A DNA stretch of 22,500 bases from Methanobacterium sp. (GCA_030539815.1 JAUNXM010000002.1:15507-38006); one strand, 5' to 3'; positions 1-11,441 are shown, counted from the first letter of the stretch. Translations and numbers: made by a program. Notes: generated from the letters alone by a model not told the origin.

Positions 1-2
1 AC

Positions 3-455
3 AATACTACCAACAATTACCCTGGAGAAGCCAAAAATTTTGTGGTCAGCAAACCAAAGAAGGTGAAACAAAATGGGAAAACCGTGTGGCAAGTTCCTGT
101 GAAATACATCGGGACTAATCCAAAAATTGCAAGTGTATTCAATGGAAATAGTGTTTTCATACCAACTAGAGGTACTAAAGATGCAAATGATCAGATAAAA
201 GTTACATTAACTTTGCCCAATGGTTCCACCATAGATATTTCCAGCAATACTAAGGGTGTCGGTACCATTGTGATAGTAACTCCTGGAGTTTTACCGCAAG
301 CACCAGCCGCAACTGAAACAACAACAGAAGAAGCAACTACTCAAACTGCAACTCAAGATACACCAAAAAGATCAAGTTCAGCCCATAAAGAAACTGGGAT
401 TGATTACGATGTAGATGGTGATGGAACCACTGAAGACTGGGAACTAGTATATTAA
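3..455 (+). CDS. 3' end of a Thr-rich, probably cell-surface protein (5' truncated by the window)
   Basis: The reading frame is open from the first complete codon at position 3 to TAA at 453-455, so the GTG at 42 is probably internal and the gene begins left of the window. About 150 residues are visible. The first ~95 look like a beta-rich globular domain (alternating hydrophobic strands, many Asn, Thr and Val). A low-complexity Thr/Glu/Ala/Gln linker follows (about residues 108-128), then a short acidic tail with DVDGDGTTEDWE, which resembles a calcium-binding loop of the dockerin/EF-hand kind. A Thr-rich linker with a Ca2+-loop-like end is typical of secreted or wall-associated proteins, but the N-terminus that would carry a signal peptide is outside the window. 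I do not recognise the family and infer only a likely extracytoplasmic location. Confidence 0.7.
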   Translation, partial: NTTNNYPGEAKNFVVSKPKKVKQNGKTVWQVPVKYIGTNPKIASVFNGNSVFIPTRGTKDANDQIKVTLTLPNGSTIDISSNTKGVGTIVIVTPGVLPQAPAATETTTEEATTQTATQDTPKRSSSAHKETGIDYDVDGDGTTEDWELVY

Positions 456-477
456 TTAAACTTGGATAATGGTAAAT

Positions 478-538
478 TCCTCCTCTGACAATGGCCCCCG
501 GGAACTAATTTATTTTAAGGGGAGGATATTTCTATCCT
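478..538 (+). other. GC-rich structured stretch with competing base-pairings in the 456-712 spacer
   Basis: The 257-nt spacer holds no ORF I can support. It is AT-rich except near 478-538. There TCCTCC (478-483) can pair with GGAGGA (521-526), with a CCCCCGGG segment between them. The same GGA can instead form a 6-bp hairpin, AGGATA (523-528), loop TTTC, TATCCT (533-538). The two pairings exclude each other. It may be the 3' end of the upstream mRNA, part of the leader of the zinc-ribbon gene at 713, or a small RNA. No known riboswitch consensus was recognised. Confidence 0.3.
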
Positions 539-712
539 AACGACCTCTGTTAATCAAAAAATCAGATATAAATATAGTCCTTTGATAAGTAGGGTAAATC
601 CAAATAAAGGTAAATGTGTAAATTGAGAAATAAAAAAAAAGGATTAATAAATTAGATTTAAATCAATACCGTCCCCTGATATGATTATTTATCATAAAGA
701 GGTGCTTGGAAG

Positions 713-1009
713 ATGTTCTGTCCGAGTTGTGGAACTGAAAACCTTGAAAATGCCCAGTTTTGTCAAAATTGCGGTAAGATATTAAATAACACTGAAAACC
801 AACCATTTAATTATTATGATGCAAAAAAACCTTCAATTTTAATTGTAATTTTAGGATACATTTTAAGTATTTTAGGTGGATTTTTTGGGATTTTAATTGG
901 CTTGTATTTATTATCTAAAGATAACCCCAACTCAAAGTTTCACGGTCGGAACATATTTATCATAGCAATCATAAGCATGATTTTAGGACTTATATTGACA
1001 ATGTTATGA
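713..1009 (+). CDS. Small zinc-ribbon membrane protein
   Basis: This 98-residue protein begins with a zinc ribbon of the zinc_ribbon_2 type: CPSC at residues 3-6 and CQNC at 17-20, enough to bind one Zn2+. A short polar linker follows, then two hydrophobic segments (about 41-67 and 80-98) that look like transmembrane helices joined by a short loop with KDNP and HGRN. The expected arrangement is a cytosolic zinc finger anchored in the membrane. The ATG at 713 follows AGAGGTG at the usual distance. Such small proteins are common in methanogens and mostly uncharacterised. The next gene starts with the same kind of ribbon, so the pair may work together or descend from a duplicated N-terminal module. 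Function unknown. Confidence 0.75.
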   Translation: MFCPSCGTENLENAQFCQNCGKILNNTENQPFNYYDAKKPSILIVILGYILSILGGFFGILIGLYLLSKDNPNSKFHGRNIFIIAIISMILGLILTML

Positions 1010-1087
1010 TATCTATGATAATCATACATTTCAAAGGGAGTTAATTGATAGAGTTTAATTGATAAATTAGTAGGGAGTGTATAATAA

Positions 1088-1663
1088 ATGGTATTTTGCA
1101 CCAATTGTGGTAATGAAAATGAGAATATTGCAGTTTACTGTTCTAACTGTGGTCAGAAATTGCAAAAATTATCAGATGATCAAAACGAAACTCCAATAAC
1201 ATCTCAGAGTCAAAGCGAACCACAAATTTCCCCTGGTGACGAATTACTTCAGGAAATGATTAACGTTGCATGGAAATCCGGTCTTAACAACCGAAAAACC
1301 CTCTACTTCACTGATAAAAACCTCTACGTTGCTGAAGGATCATTTTTAACCGGGGGAATGGGATTTGCAGTAGGGGGGATTATCGGCCATTACGTGGAAA
1401 AAAAGAGCCTTTCTGAGAGAGAAAAAGCAGCTCGTACTATGAACTTCAAGGAAATGGCAGCTAGAAATCTAAATGTAATTACCATACCTTATAATGAAAT
1501 AATAAACGTGAAAATGGGGAAAAAAAGAATGTTATTAGCCCCTTCAATAAAAATTGAGACCACTTCCGATGATTATACTTTTACAGTCATGGATTACAAC
1601 AAATACAAACAATTCCAACAGAGTATACCCATCATTCTAGGCGATAAAGTGACTGTTGAATGA
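1088..1663 (+). CDS. Zinc-ribbon protein with a probable PH-like C-terminal domain
   Basis: This 191-residue protein starts with a zinc ribbon (CTNC at residues 4-7, CSNC at 18-21) closely resembling that of the gene 78 nt upstream. A Gln/Ser/Pro-rich linker runs to about residue 50. The remainder alternates strands and ends in a helix, with YFTDKNLYVAEG, a Gly-rich GGMGFAVGGIIGHYVEKK segment, and IPYNEIINVKMGKKR. That pattern (a strand reading like 'display of a variable', a later 'I-x-Y-x-E-I' strand, a final helix) is like bacterial PH-type domains, an assignment by pattern only. The Gly-rich stretch might sit at the membrane. GGGAGTG lies before the ATG at 1088. Same strand and probably the same transcript as the preceding gene. 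No catalytic residues seen. Confidence 0.7.
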   Translation: MVFCTNCGNENENIAVYCSNCGQKLQKLSDDQNETPITSQSQSEPQISPGDELLQEMINVAWKSGLNNRKTLYFTDKNLYVAEGSFLTGGMGFAVGGIIGHYVEKKSLSEREKAARTMNFKEMAARNLNVITIPYNEIINVKMGKKRMLLAPSIKIETTSDDYTFTVMDYNKYKQFQQSIPIILGDKVTVE

Positions 1664-1863
1664 ACTCTATGAATAGTAATATTGAGAAACTAATATTGCA
1701 GGAAAAAATATGGAAATAAAAGGAAAATATTTAATATTATCCTTATATTAGGCTGCTAGACCTAAGGTTACACTTAATGATGTAGTTTTTACTATTACAA
1801 TTTCCTATTTATTAGTCTGCTTTAAAAATATGAATTCTATGTTTAAAATTAGTATCATTGAAA

Positions 1864-1872
1864 GAATATAAA
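1864..1872 (+). promoter_or_regulatory. Possible TATA box for the C/D box sRNA
   Basis: AATATAAAA preceded by the purine stretch GAAAG (BRE-like) lies about 35-40 nt before the predicted 5' stem of the sRNA at 1905. This is the right order for archaeal transcription starting near 1893-1898 with a short trimmed leader. The region is AT-rich, so a chance match is possible. Confidence 0.3.
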
Positions 1873-1904
1873 ACTAATAAGAATAAAATATTAGACCAAT
1901 ATCC

Positions 1905-1964
1905 AAGCCAATGATGAACCCTATGAGCTCTGAACTATGATGACTGATGGGCGAGCTGAGGCTT
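1905..1964 (+). ncRNA. C/D box sRNA guiding 2'-O-methylation
   Basis: All canonical elements of an archaeal C/D box guide RNA are present in order. The C box is ATGATGA (1911-1917). Guide 1 is 12 nt, ACCCTATGAGCT (1918-1929), followed by D' box CTGA (1930-1933). A 3-nt spacer ACT leads to C' box ATGATGA (1937-1943). Guide 2 is 12 nt, CTGATGGGCGAG (1944-1955), followed by D box CTGA (1956-1959). AAGCC (1905-1909) and GGCTT (1960-1964) form a perfect 5-bp terminal stem next to the C/D kink-turn. Size, equal guide lengths and the short D'-C' spacer match known archaeal C/D sRNPs with L7Ae, Nop5 and fibrillarin. By the fifth-nucleotide rule, the predicted targets are C5 of AGCUCAUAGGGU and C5 of CUCGCCCAUCAG. 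I could not identify the target RNAs from memory. Confidence 0.88.
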
Positions 1965-2010
1965 ATTCTAATTTCTTATCGATTATTCAACTAACTAACA
2001 AATTTCCTTT

Positions 2011-2036
2011 AAAAAAACCCCCTATTAATAATAGGT
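2011..2036 (-). terminator. Hairpin plus oligo-T terminator of cobK
   Basis: Read on the minus strand directly after the cobK stop, CCTATT-ATT-AATAGG forms a 6-bp hairpin, followed by GGG and seven T residues. The hairpin/U-tract layout is like a bacterial intrinsic terminator, and the T-run alone would suffice for archaeal RNA polymerase. It also separates cobK from the convergent sRNA. Confidence 0.65.
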
Positions 2037-2867
2037 TTAACCAGAATCTGATTGGGTTTGACATCTGGAAAGGACTCCATCTATGAGAAGTTCCACCTCA
2101 CCAAACACCATCTTCCCATCCAATTCATCTATTTTCGGACGCAACACAATAACCACCGGGATCTCCAAGTCTAGAGCTGCTTGGATCTTAGAATTGGTCC
2201 CCCCGCTCTGACCACTTTCTTTGGTAAGGACCACCTTTACATTGAATTCGTTCATGAGGATACCATTAAACTGGGAGGAGAATGTTCCTTCCATAGCCAC
2301 AATGTTACGGTGAGGTATTCCCAGTTCCAGAGATTTTTCAATGGAATAAACCATTGGTAAAACCCTGGCCACGATTAAATCCGGGTTCAGTACCTCGGTA
2401 AGGTAATGCAGCGTATTAACCCCAGCCAGGTGTAAAATTTTACCATCAGGAATATCTGATCCTGACAAAGCACTGCGGCCCATTATTTCCTTGATCAACT
2501 CCACAGCATTTTCAAAGGAGTTAACCGGACAAATGAGAGCACTATCTGGAAGTTCAGTTGAAGGTCTTTCAAAACGGATATAATCAACATCCGCAGCGTC
2601 TGAGGCTTTAATAGCGTTTTTAGTGGCTGTTATTGCAAATGGATGAGTAGCGTCAATTAAAAGTTGGATATCATGTTCTTTTATAACATTTATCAGGTTT
2701 TCATCATCAAAAAATCCTTCCAGAACTTTACTGGCCCCGGAAATTTTTGCCAGCTCCGCTCCATGAGTTGTGGTGGCAGTGGCCATAACTTTGATCACTT
2801 TCTCCTTAGAAAGATGGGTGATGATCTTCCGGGCATCACTGGTTCCTGCCATTACCAACACATTCAT
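2037..2867 (-). CDS. cobK: Cobalt-precorrin-6A reductase
   Basis: A 276-residue protein of the CobK/CbiJ family, which uses NADPH to reduce a double bond of (cobalt-)precorrin-6A in corrin ring synthesis. It opens with a Rossmann-type nucleotide-binding start (VLVMAGTSDARKI, residues 3-15). The family-typical DATHPFA is at about 72-78, with YIRFERP at about 95-101. The C-terminal half has VVLTKESGQSGG near 212-223, matching the family's 'TKnSG..GG' signature, then IPVVIVLRP. Length fits the family (~250-280). Methanogens need corrinoid for the Mtr methyltransferase. It lies 102 nt downstream of the P-type ATPase gene on the same strand and could be co-transcribed, but a functional link is not evident. 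The ATG at 2867 follows a weak TAGGG motif. The gene ends in a clear terminator. Confidence 0.92.
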   Translation of the reverse strand: MNVLVMAGTSDARKIITHLSKEKVIKVMATATTTHGAELAKISGASKVLEGFFDDENLINVIKEHDIQLLIDATHPFAITATKNAIKASDAADVDYIRFERPSTELPDSALICPVNSFENAVELIKEIMGRSALSGSDIPDGKILHLAGVNTLHYLTEVLNPDLIVARVLPMVYSIEKSLELGIPHRNIVAMEGTFSSQFNGILMNEFNVKVVLTKESGQSGGTNSKIQAALDLEIPVVIVLRPKIDELDGKMVFGEVELLIDGVLSRCQTQSDSG

Positions 2868-2969
2868 TTTTTTAACCCTACCGGGATTCTTTTTAAATCT
2901 TTGATTCGTTTAACCTGATTTTGAATAACTCCACTATACTCAACATATAGTTATCCCAAATACTTGAAT

Positions 2970-5495
<2,526 letters not shown>

Positions 5496-5618
5496 GAGAA
5501 ATGCACCTTAGTATTTATTATAAAAAAATTAGTATTATTTTTTTAGTATCATATGAATTTAATTTCAAGTAGGGATTTGTATAATTATTTAGTAATAATA
5601 TATCTTGACATTACCAAC

Positions 5619-6017
5619 TTATAAACACCTTTTAAAAGATTTTTTATAGAAAATAGCTTTTTTAAAATTAATTAAAGTCATTTCCTCTTTAGTGTTGATA
5701 AAATCTGAAGAAAGGGGTTTTATAATTAAATCAGCCCCAATATTCTCGGAAAGTTTCTCAAGATAGGGGTGTAATTCTTCTGGAGGTCTTATGGAATAAA
5801 TAAGTCCCGCATCCTTATATATTTTTAAGTCAGGTTGTCTAATATCATCTAGGATAATCCAATCATGATAAGGTTTAATATCAGTCATGATGATATCCCC
5901 TTTAAGATGCTTCTTCAGCTTGCATCCTACTAGAGAGAAACGTCCCATTGCCACTTCTACAATACGGGAAGATTGGGAATAATGTTTTGTAATGTATTCT
6001 GCAAAGTCATTCCACAT
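5619..6017 (-). CDS. UPF0146 family protein (Rossmann-like)
   Basis: A 132-residue protein that fits the archaeal UPF0146 family, conserved in methanogens and of unknown function. The N-terminal part (RIVEVAMGRFSLVG, about residues 18-31) looks like a degenerate version of the glycine-rich motif I of class I methyltransferases. It is followed by a strand with MTDIKPYH (44-51) and a second with LDDIRQPD (56-63), where an acidic residue would bind ribose. Later SIRPPEELHPYLEKLS and ADLIIKPL resemble the downstream strands of the fold. The protein is much shorter than real methyltransferases, so catalysis is doubtful. The ATG at 6017 follows GAGTGAT. It is divergent from the RimI-like gene with only 31 nt between starts. 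Confidence 0.8.
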   Translation of the reverse strand: MWNDFAEYITKHYSQSSRIVEVAMGRFSLVGCKLKKHLKGDIIMTDIKPYHDWIILDDIRQPDLKIYKDAGLIYSIRPPEELHPYLEKLSENIGADLIIKPLSSDFINTKEEMTLINFKKAIFYKKSFKRCL

Positions 6018-6048
6018 TTTTTATCACTCAAATTAGATGGAGAGTTTC

Positions 6049-6504
<456 letters not shown>

Positions 6505-6852
6505 AAAATTCATAATCAACTTGTAAAAATTAGATATGAAATCGGATAATGATAACAGACCCTATAATAATTATTACTGAGGTTTCAGAGTATTTTAAAA
6601 CTGAATTAGGTATTTGAATAAATAATCAGTTACATATCTAAGACCAGCCAAAATATATCTAAATAGAATTACCATATTGTGAAATTCACAATGATAAAAT
6701 ACTAGAACTTGTATATTAATTGAGAAGCATTAAATCTAAATATATCAGCAAAATACTTATCTTACCCATTTTAGCCAAAACTGGAAATAGCTGGAATATA
6801 ACATATTAAGTCAAAGAATAATGCCTAACATATTTAATAACACGGTGATTGA
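6505..6852. other. 348-nt AT-rich spacer upstream of carA
   Basis: No ORF or RNA gene could be supported. The stretch contains several TATA-like segments (for example TAAATATAT near 6737-6745) and one clear palindrome (6676-6692, listed separately). It presumably holds the terminator of the acetyltransferase gene and the carAB promoter. Confidence 0.5.
6676..6692. promoter_or_regulatory. Palindromic operator candidate upstream of carA
   Basis: ATTGTGA-AAT-TCACAAT is a perfect 7-bp inverted repeat with a 3-nt centre, about 160 nt before the carA start. The size and symmetry suit a dimeric winged-helix or HTH repressor. It contains GTGA/TCAC, unusual in this AT-rich spacer. The regulator and its effect on carAB are unknown. 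Confidence 0.4.
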
Positions 6853-7935
6853 ATGCAAGAAGACGCCAAATTAGCTTTAGAGGATGGTACAATACTTAAA
6901 GGAGAAGGATTCGGTTACCAAACAATTAAGACAGGAGAAGTAGTTTTTGCCACTGGAATGACTGGTTATGTGGAATCCCTTACTGATCCCTCCTATAAGG
7001 GTCAGATTCTCATGTCAACCTACCCTTTACAGGGTAACTACGGAGTATCAGAGGAATGGTTCCAGTCCAACGGGATAAAAGCCGAAGGATACGTGGTGAG
7101 AGAAGAAAACCCCCACCCATCACATAGTCACTCTGGAGATAGTTTATCCGGTTTTTTAGAGGAATATAAAATTCCAGGGATCAGTAAAATAGACACCCGT
7201 TCACTTACGCTAAAAATCAGGAAATACGGAGCTATGAAAGGAGCTCTGGCTACTGAAGAGGTTGATGATGATGAACTTCTGGCCATGGCCAAGAATCAAC
7301 CCGGGATTGAAGATATGGACCTGGTAAATACGGTATCAGTAACTGAACCTAAAATTTTAGGTGAAGAATATAAGGACCGGGCTGTTGTCCTTGATTGTGG
7401 GATAAAGAATAACAGTATCAATGCTCTCCTTAAAAGAGAAATTGGTGTTGTTCTCCTACCATATAACACTACACCACAGGAAATATTGGATTACGAACCT
7501 GGCGCTCTCTTAGTTTCAAGCGGACCAGGAAATCCCAGCAGGGTGAAAGAATCCATCGAAACTGTGAAGAGACTATCAAATAGACTTCCTATTTTTGGTA
7601 TTTGTTTAGGTCAGCAGATAATCGCCCTGGCCTTTGGTGCTAAAATCTATAAAATGAAGTTCGGTCACCGGGGGATCAACCAGCCAGTAAAGGATCTTAA
7701 GTCAGGCAAAGTTTCCATAACCTCCCAGAATCATGGTTTTAGCATTGCCCTGGATACTTGTGCAGATTTACCCATTGATGTCACCCAAATAAACCTTAAC
7801 GATGGTACGGTGGAAGGGATAGAACATCATGAACTTCCAATCTCCAGTGTTCAATACCATCCTGAAGCCGGACCAGGACCCCACGATACTGATTATTACT
7901 TTGACAACTTCATGGAAACAGTTAAAAAATATTGA
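6853..7935 (+). CDS. carA: Carbamoyl-phosphate synthase small subunit
   Basis: The 360-residue glutaminase subunit of carbamoyl-phosphate synthase hydrolyses glutamine and channels ammonia to CarB for pyrimidine and arginine synthesis. The N-terminal CPSase small-chain domain (1-150) has [26 protein letters not shown] and [10 protein letters not shown]. The class I glutamine amidotransferase domain follows from about 177. It has the nucleophile Cys251 in GICLGQQ, oxyanion segment SSGPGNP (222-228), and catalytic His336 and Glu338 in [12 protein letters not shown]. All key residues are intact and the length is normal. GGTGAT ends 3 nt before the ATG. carB begins 115 nt downstream. Confidence 0.97.
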   Translation: MQEDAKLALEDGTILKGEGFGYQTIKTGEVVFATGMTGYVESLTDPSYKGQILMSTYPLQGNYGVSEEWFQSNGIKAEGYVVREENPHPSHSHSGDSLSGFLEEYKIPGISKIDTRSLTLKIRKYGAMKGALATEEVDDDELLAMAKNQPGIEDMDLVNTVSVTEPKILGEEYKDRAVVLDCGIKNNSINALLKREIGVVLLPYNTTPQEILDYEPGALLVSSGPGNPSRVKESIETVKRLSNRLPIFGICLGQQIIALAFGAKIYKMKFGHRGINQPVKDLKSGKVSITSQNHGFSIALDTCADLPIDVTQINLNDGTVEGIEHHELPISSVQYHPEAGPGPHDTDYYFDNFMETVKKY

Positions 7936-8012
7936 AAAGGATGTCTGTTTAAATTTTTTAGTGTCCAAAAATGAATCATTCGTGTATTAATCCATAAATA
8001 TTATGCTTTAAA

Positions 8013-8020
8013 TTTATAAA
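8013..8020 (+). promoter_or_regulatory. Possible TATA box of carB
   Basis: TTTATAAA lies about 35 nt before the carB ATG in the 115-nt carA-carB gap. Transcription would start near 8040, just before the GAGG ribosome site. An oligo-T stretch (about 7952-7958) after carA could partly terminate the upstream transcript, so carB may have its own promoter in addition to read-through. Weak, pattern-based. Confidence 0.35.
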
Positions 8021-8050
8021 AGTGACATAACAGGACAAAGAGGATTAGAA

Positions 8051-11000
8051 ATGCCACGGGACAAAGATATTAACAAGGTACTCATCATTGGATCAGGCCC
8101 CATCCAGATTGGTCAGGCCGCTGAATTTGATTATTCAGGCTCTCAAGCTTGTAAATCCCTCCAGGAAGAGGGCATTGAAACTGTTCTGGTGAACAGTAAT
8201 CCTGCCACCATCCAAACTGATATGGACATGGCTGACTCAGTTTACGTGGAACCACTAACCCCGGAAATTGTAGCACAGATCATAAAAAAGGAAAAACCTG
8301 ATGCTGTGCTCCCCACCATGGGGGGACAGACTGGTCTGAACGTTGCCACTGGACTGGAACAAATTGGTGCACTGGAAGGTATTAAAGTAATTGGATCATC
8401 AGTCCAGACAATTAAAAATGTGGAAGACCGGGATCTATTTGATAGCTTCATGAAACAGCTCAATGAACCAGTTCCCAAAGCCAAAGCAGTGTCAACTTTA
8501 GAAGAAGCTTTGGAAGCAGTTGAAAAGATCGGATACCCGGTTATTGTAAGGCCCGCATTTACCTTAGGTGGGACTGGTGGTGGTGTAGCCCATAATCGCC
8601 ATGAACTGGAAAAAATTGCCACCAGAGGACTGGATATGAGTTACATTAACCAGGTACTTATTGACCAGTCCGTAATGGGTTGGAAAGAGTTCGAATATGA
8701 AGTGATGCGTGATAAGAACGATACTTGCATCATTGTATGTAACATGGAAAACCTGGATCCTATGGGTATCCATACTGGAGAAAGTATTGTGGTTGCGCCT
8801 TCACAGACCCTGTCTGATGTGGATAACCAGCGACTCAGGAATGCTTCTATTAAGATTATACGTGCCCTGGAGATACAGGGGGGTTGTAACATACAGTTTG
8901 CGGTACACCCCATTACTGGTGAGTATAAGGTCATTGAGGTAAACCCCAGGGTGAGCAGGAGCAGTGCACTGGCTTCCAAAGCTACTGGTTACCCCATTGC
9001 CAAAATATCTTCGAAAATTGCGGTAGGGATGACCCTGGATGAAATTCAGAACGATATTACCAAGGAAACTCCAGCATCCTTTGAGCCCAGTTTGGATTAT
9101 ATAATCACCAAAATACCGCGCTGGCCATTTGACAAATTTAAGGGCATTAGTAGGGAAATTGGGGTGCAAATGAAATCCACTGGTGAAGTAATGGCCATTG
9201 GTCGTACCCTGGAGGAGTCCCTGCACAAAGCCATCCGCAGTCTGGATGTGGGAAGCTTTGGATTTGACACCGTGGAATTCGATGAAGAAAAACTAAAAAA
9301 TGCCACTGATGAACGTTTGTTCCAAGTTTACAGTGCATTAAAATCAGGGATGACTGTTGAAGATATTCTAGAGATAACTCAAATTGATCCATTTTTCCTC
9401 CACAAAATACTAAATATTGTGGAGTGGGAGAAAAAAATAAATTCTGAAAACATCTTTCAACCATCCATAATGCGTGAAACCAAGAAGATGGGTTTTTCTG
9501 ATCGTAAAATATCCCAGATCACTGATCTAAATGAGGAAACCATTAGAAAGACTAGGGAAAAGGATGGAATAATCCCTTCCTATAAAATGGTTGACACCTG
9601 TGCAGCGGAATTTGAAGCTAAAACTCCTTATTACTATAGTTGTTACGAAGAAGAGGATGAGGTAACTGTTTCTAATGAGAAGAAGGTTATAATAATTGGT
9701 GCCGGACCCATAAGGATTGGTCAGGGCATTGAATTTGATTATTGCTGTGTTCATGCGGCTATGGCTCTTAAAGATGCGGGTATTGAAACCATTATTGTTA
9801 ACAATAACCCGGAGACTGTAAGTACTGATTATGATATCTCCAGTAAATTATACTTTGAACCACTCACCCTGGAAGATGTTATGGGTATTGTAAACAAGGA
9901 AAAACCTTATGGAGTGGTAGTTCAGTTTGGAGGGCAGACTTCCATTAACCTGGCGGTTCCCCTGGCCAGGGAGGGAGTGCGCATACTTGGAACACCCCAC
10001 GAAAGTATTGACCGGGTTGAAGATCGGGAACGATTCACGAAGGTCTTGAATAAACTGGAAATTCCCCAGGCGGATTATGGTATTGCCCATTCTTTTGAAG
10101 ATGCCAGTGAAGTAGCTGAACGTATCGGGTTCCCGGTACTGGTGCGACCCTCCTATGTTCTGGGTGGCCGGGCCATGGAAATAGTATACGATGATGATGA
10201 ACTCCGGGAGTACATGAAAGAGGCCGTGCGTATCTCACCTGCACATCCCATACTGGTGGATAAATTCCTGGAAGATGCCATTGAAATAGATGTAGATGCC
10301 CTCTCCGATGGGGAAGATGTGTTTATTGGAGGAATAATGGAACACATCGAAGAAGCTGGTGTGCACTCAGGTGATTCAGCTTGTGTTATACCTCCTCAAA
10401 GCATCCCTGATGAAGTTCTCCTAACCATTAAAGAGTACACGATCAAATTGGCACTGGAATTGGACGTGGTGGGTTTAATGAATATTCAATATGCATTTAA
10501 AATGGATGAAGGTAATCCAAAGGTTTACATATTGGAAGCCAACCCGCGAGCCAGCCGTACCGTTCCATTTGTTAGTAAAGCAGTGGGCGTGCCCCTGGCC
10601 AAAATCGCCGCGGAATTAATGATGGGTAAAAAACTCAAAGATTTCGGACTATCCCAGGAAATGAAAATAAACCACGTGGCAGTTAAAGAATCAATTTTCC
10701 CCTTTATCAAATTGCCCGAAGCAGACTCAGTACTGGGCCCTGAGATGAAATCAACTGGGGAAAGTATGGGAATCGATGCAAACTTTGGAGTTTCCTACTA
10801 CAAAGCACAGCTTTCTGCGGGAATGGATCTACCCCAGAAAGGTACCATCTTCATTAGTGTGCGTGACGCAGATAAGGATAAAATCATGGATATAGTTGAA
10901 AAAGCAGAAGAACTTGGTTTCAAACTTATAGCAACTCGTGGAACTGCACTAGCAGTTGAAGACCATGTAGATATTGATATTATTCGCAAGGTCAGTCAGG

Positions 11001-11236
11001 GTTCACCAAATATCCGTGATGCCATCCTCAACAAGGAAGTGGCCATGATCATCAACACGCCCTCTGGCAAACAATCTGCAGATGACGGGTATTACATCCG
11101 CAGAATGGCTGTTGAACTGGGAATACCATATGTCACCACCCTTGCCGGAGCAAGAGCAGCTTTAAATGCCATTGAAAATGTTGAAAAAGGAAAAATTGGG
11201 GTGAAATCCCTCAATGAATACCATAAACTAACCTGA
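8051..11236 (+). CDS. carB: Carbamoyl-phosphate synthase large subunit
   Basis: This 1061-residue subunit makes carbamoyl phosphate from bicarbonate, ammonia and two ATP. The internal duplication is visible. The first half opens with GSGPIQIGQAAEFDYSG (about residues 14-30) and the second with GAGPIRIGQGIEFDYCC (about 550-566). Each has a biotin-carboxylase-like N-domain and an ATP-grasp domain (about 128-330 and 670-870). ATP-grasp residues are seen in VIVRPAFTLGGTGGG and VLVRPSYVLGGRAME, and in VIEVNPRVSRSSALASKATG and ILEANPRASRTVPFVSKAVG. A linker/oligomerisation region lies between the halves, and an MGS-like regulatory domain covers about 935-1061. The gene is intact, unlike the split carB of Methanocaldococcus. 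AGAGGA precedes the ATG. Confidence 0.97.
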   Translation: MPRDKDINKVLIIGSGPIQIGQAAEFDYSGSQACKSLQEEGIETVLVNSNPATIQTDMDMADSVYVEPLTPEIVAQIIKKEKPDAVLPTMGGQTGLNVATGLEQIGALEGIKVIGSSVQTIKNVEDRDLFDSFMKQLNEPVPKAKAVSTLEEALEAVEKIGYPVIVRPAFTLGGTGGGVAHNRHELEKIATRGLDMSYINQVLIDQSVMGWKEFEYEVMRDKNDTCIIVCNMENLDPMGIHTGESIVVAPSQTLSDVDNQRLRNASIKIIRALEIQGGCNIQFAVHPITGEYKVIEVNPRVSRSSALASKATGYPIAKISSKIAVGMTLDEIQNDITKETPASFEPSLDYIITKIPRWPFDKFKGISREIGVQMKSTGEVMAIGRTLEESLHKAIRSLDVGSFGFDTVEFDEEKLKNATDERLFQVYSALKSGMTVEDILEITQIDPFFLHKILNIVEWEKKINSENIFQPSIMRETKKMGFSDRKISQITDLNEETIRKTREKDGIIPSYKMVDTCAAEFEAKTPYYYSCYEEEDEVTVSNEKKVIIIGAGPIRIGQGIEFDYCCVHAAMALKDAGIETIIVNNNPETVSTDYDISSKLYFEPLTLEDVMGIVNKEKPYGVVVQFGGQTSINLAVPLAREGVRILGTPHESIDRVEDRERFTKVLNKLEIPQADYGIAHSFEDASEVAERIGFPVLVRPSYVLGGRAMEIVYDDDELREYMKEAVRISPAHPILVDKFLEDAIEIDVDALSDGEDVFIGGIMEHIEEAGVHSGDSACVIPPQSIPDEVLLTIKEYTIKLALELDVVGLMNIQYAFKMDEGNPKVYILEANPRASRTVPFVSKAVGVPLAKIAAELMMGKKLKDFGLSQEMKINHVAVKESIFPFIKLPEADSVLGPEMKSTGESMGIDANFGVSYYKAQLSAGMDLPQKGTIFISVRDADKDKIMDIVEKAEELGFKLIATRGTALAVEDHVDIDIIRKVSQGSPNIRDAILNKEVAMIINTPSGKQSADDGYYIRRMAVELGIPYVTTLAGARAALNAIENVEKGKIGVKSLNEYHKLT

Positions 11237-11290
11237 TTTTTTATTCCATTATCTTAACCTTTTTTTTGCACTTGTATTTTTTTCTTATTA
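11237..11290 (+). terminator. Oligo-T terminator region after carB
   Basis: Three T-runs follow the carB stop: 6 T near 11236-11241, 8 T at 11260-11267 and 7 T at 11277-11283. No strong hairpin is present. Consecutive U-tracts are the usual transcription end in Methanobacteriales. This is the left part of the 237-nt spacer before the amidohydrolase. Confidence 0.6.
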
Positions 11291-11441
11291 TTAAGCTTTC
11301 TTTTCATTTAAACCATATCTTGATTAAAAGGGATAATTGATTAGGGGAAGATTAACCAGTGTGAATAAAATTGATTCCCTTTTTCAAACTGATATCCTTG
11401 TTAAAAATTGTAATTATGAATGATGAATTTAATTTAAAGGA

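Noticed and set aside
2664..2918. 84-codon plus-strand frame overlapping the start of cobK
   Set aside because: It overlaps a clear gene on the other strand and shows no family-like composition or ribosome site.
8085..11000. Many open frames of 60-140 codons on the minus strand opposite carB
   Set aside because: They are antisense shadows of a well-conserved gene, lack ribosome sites, and their translations show no domain pattern.
11418..11428. AATGATGAA (C box-like) upstream of the amidohydrolase
   Set aside because: No D/D' box at the required distance.
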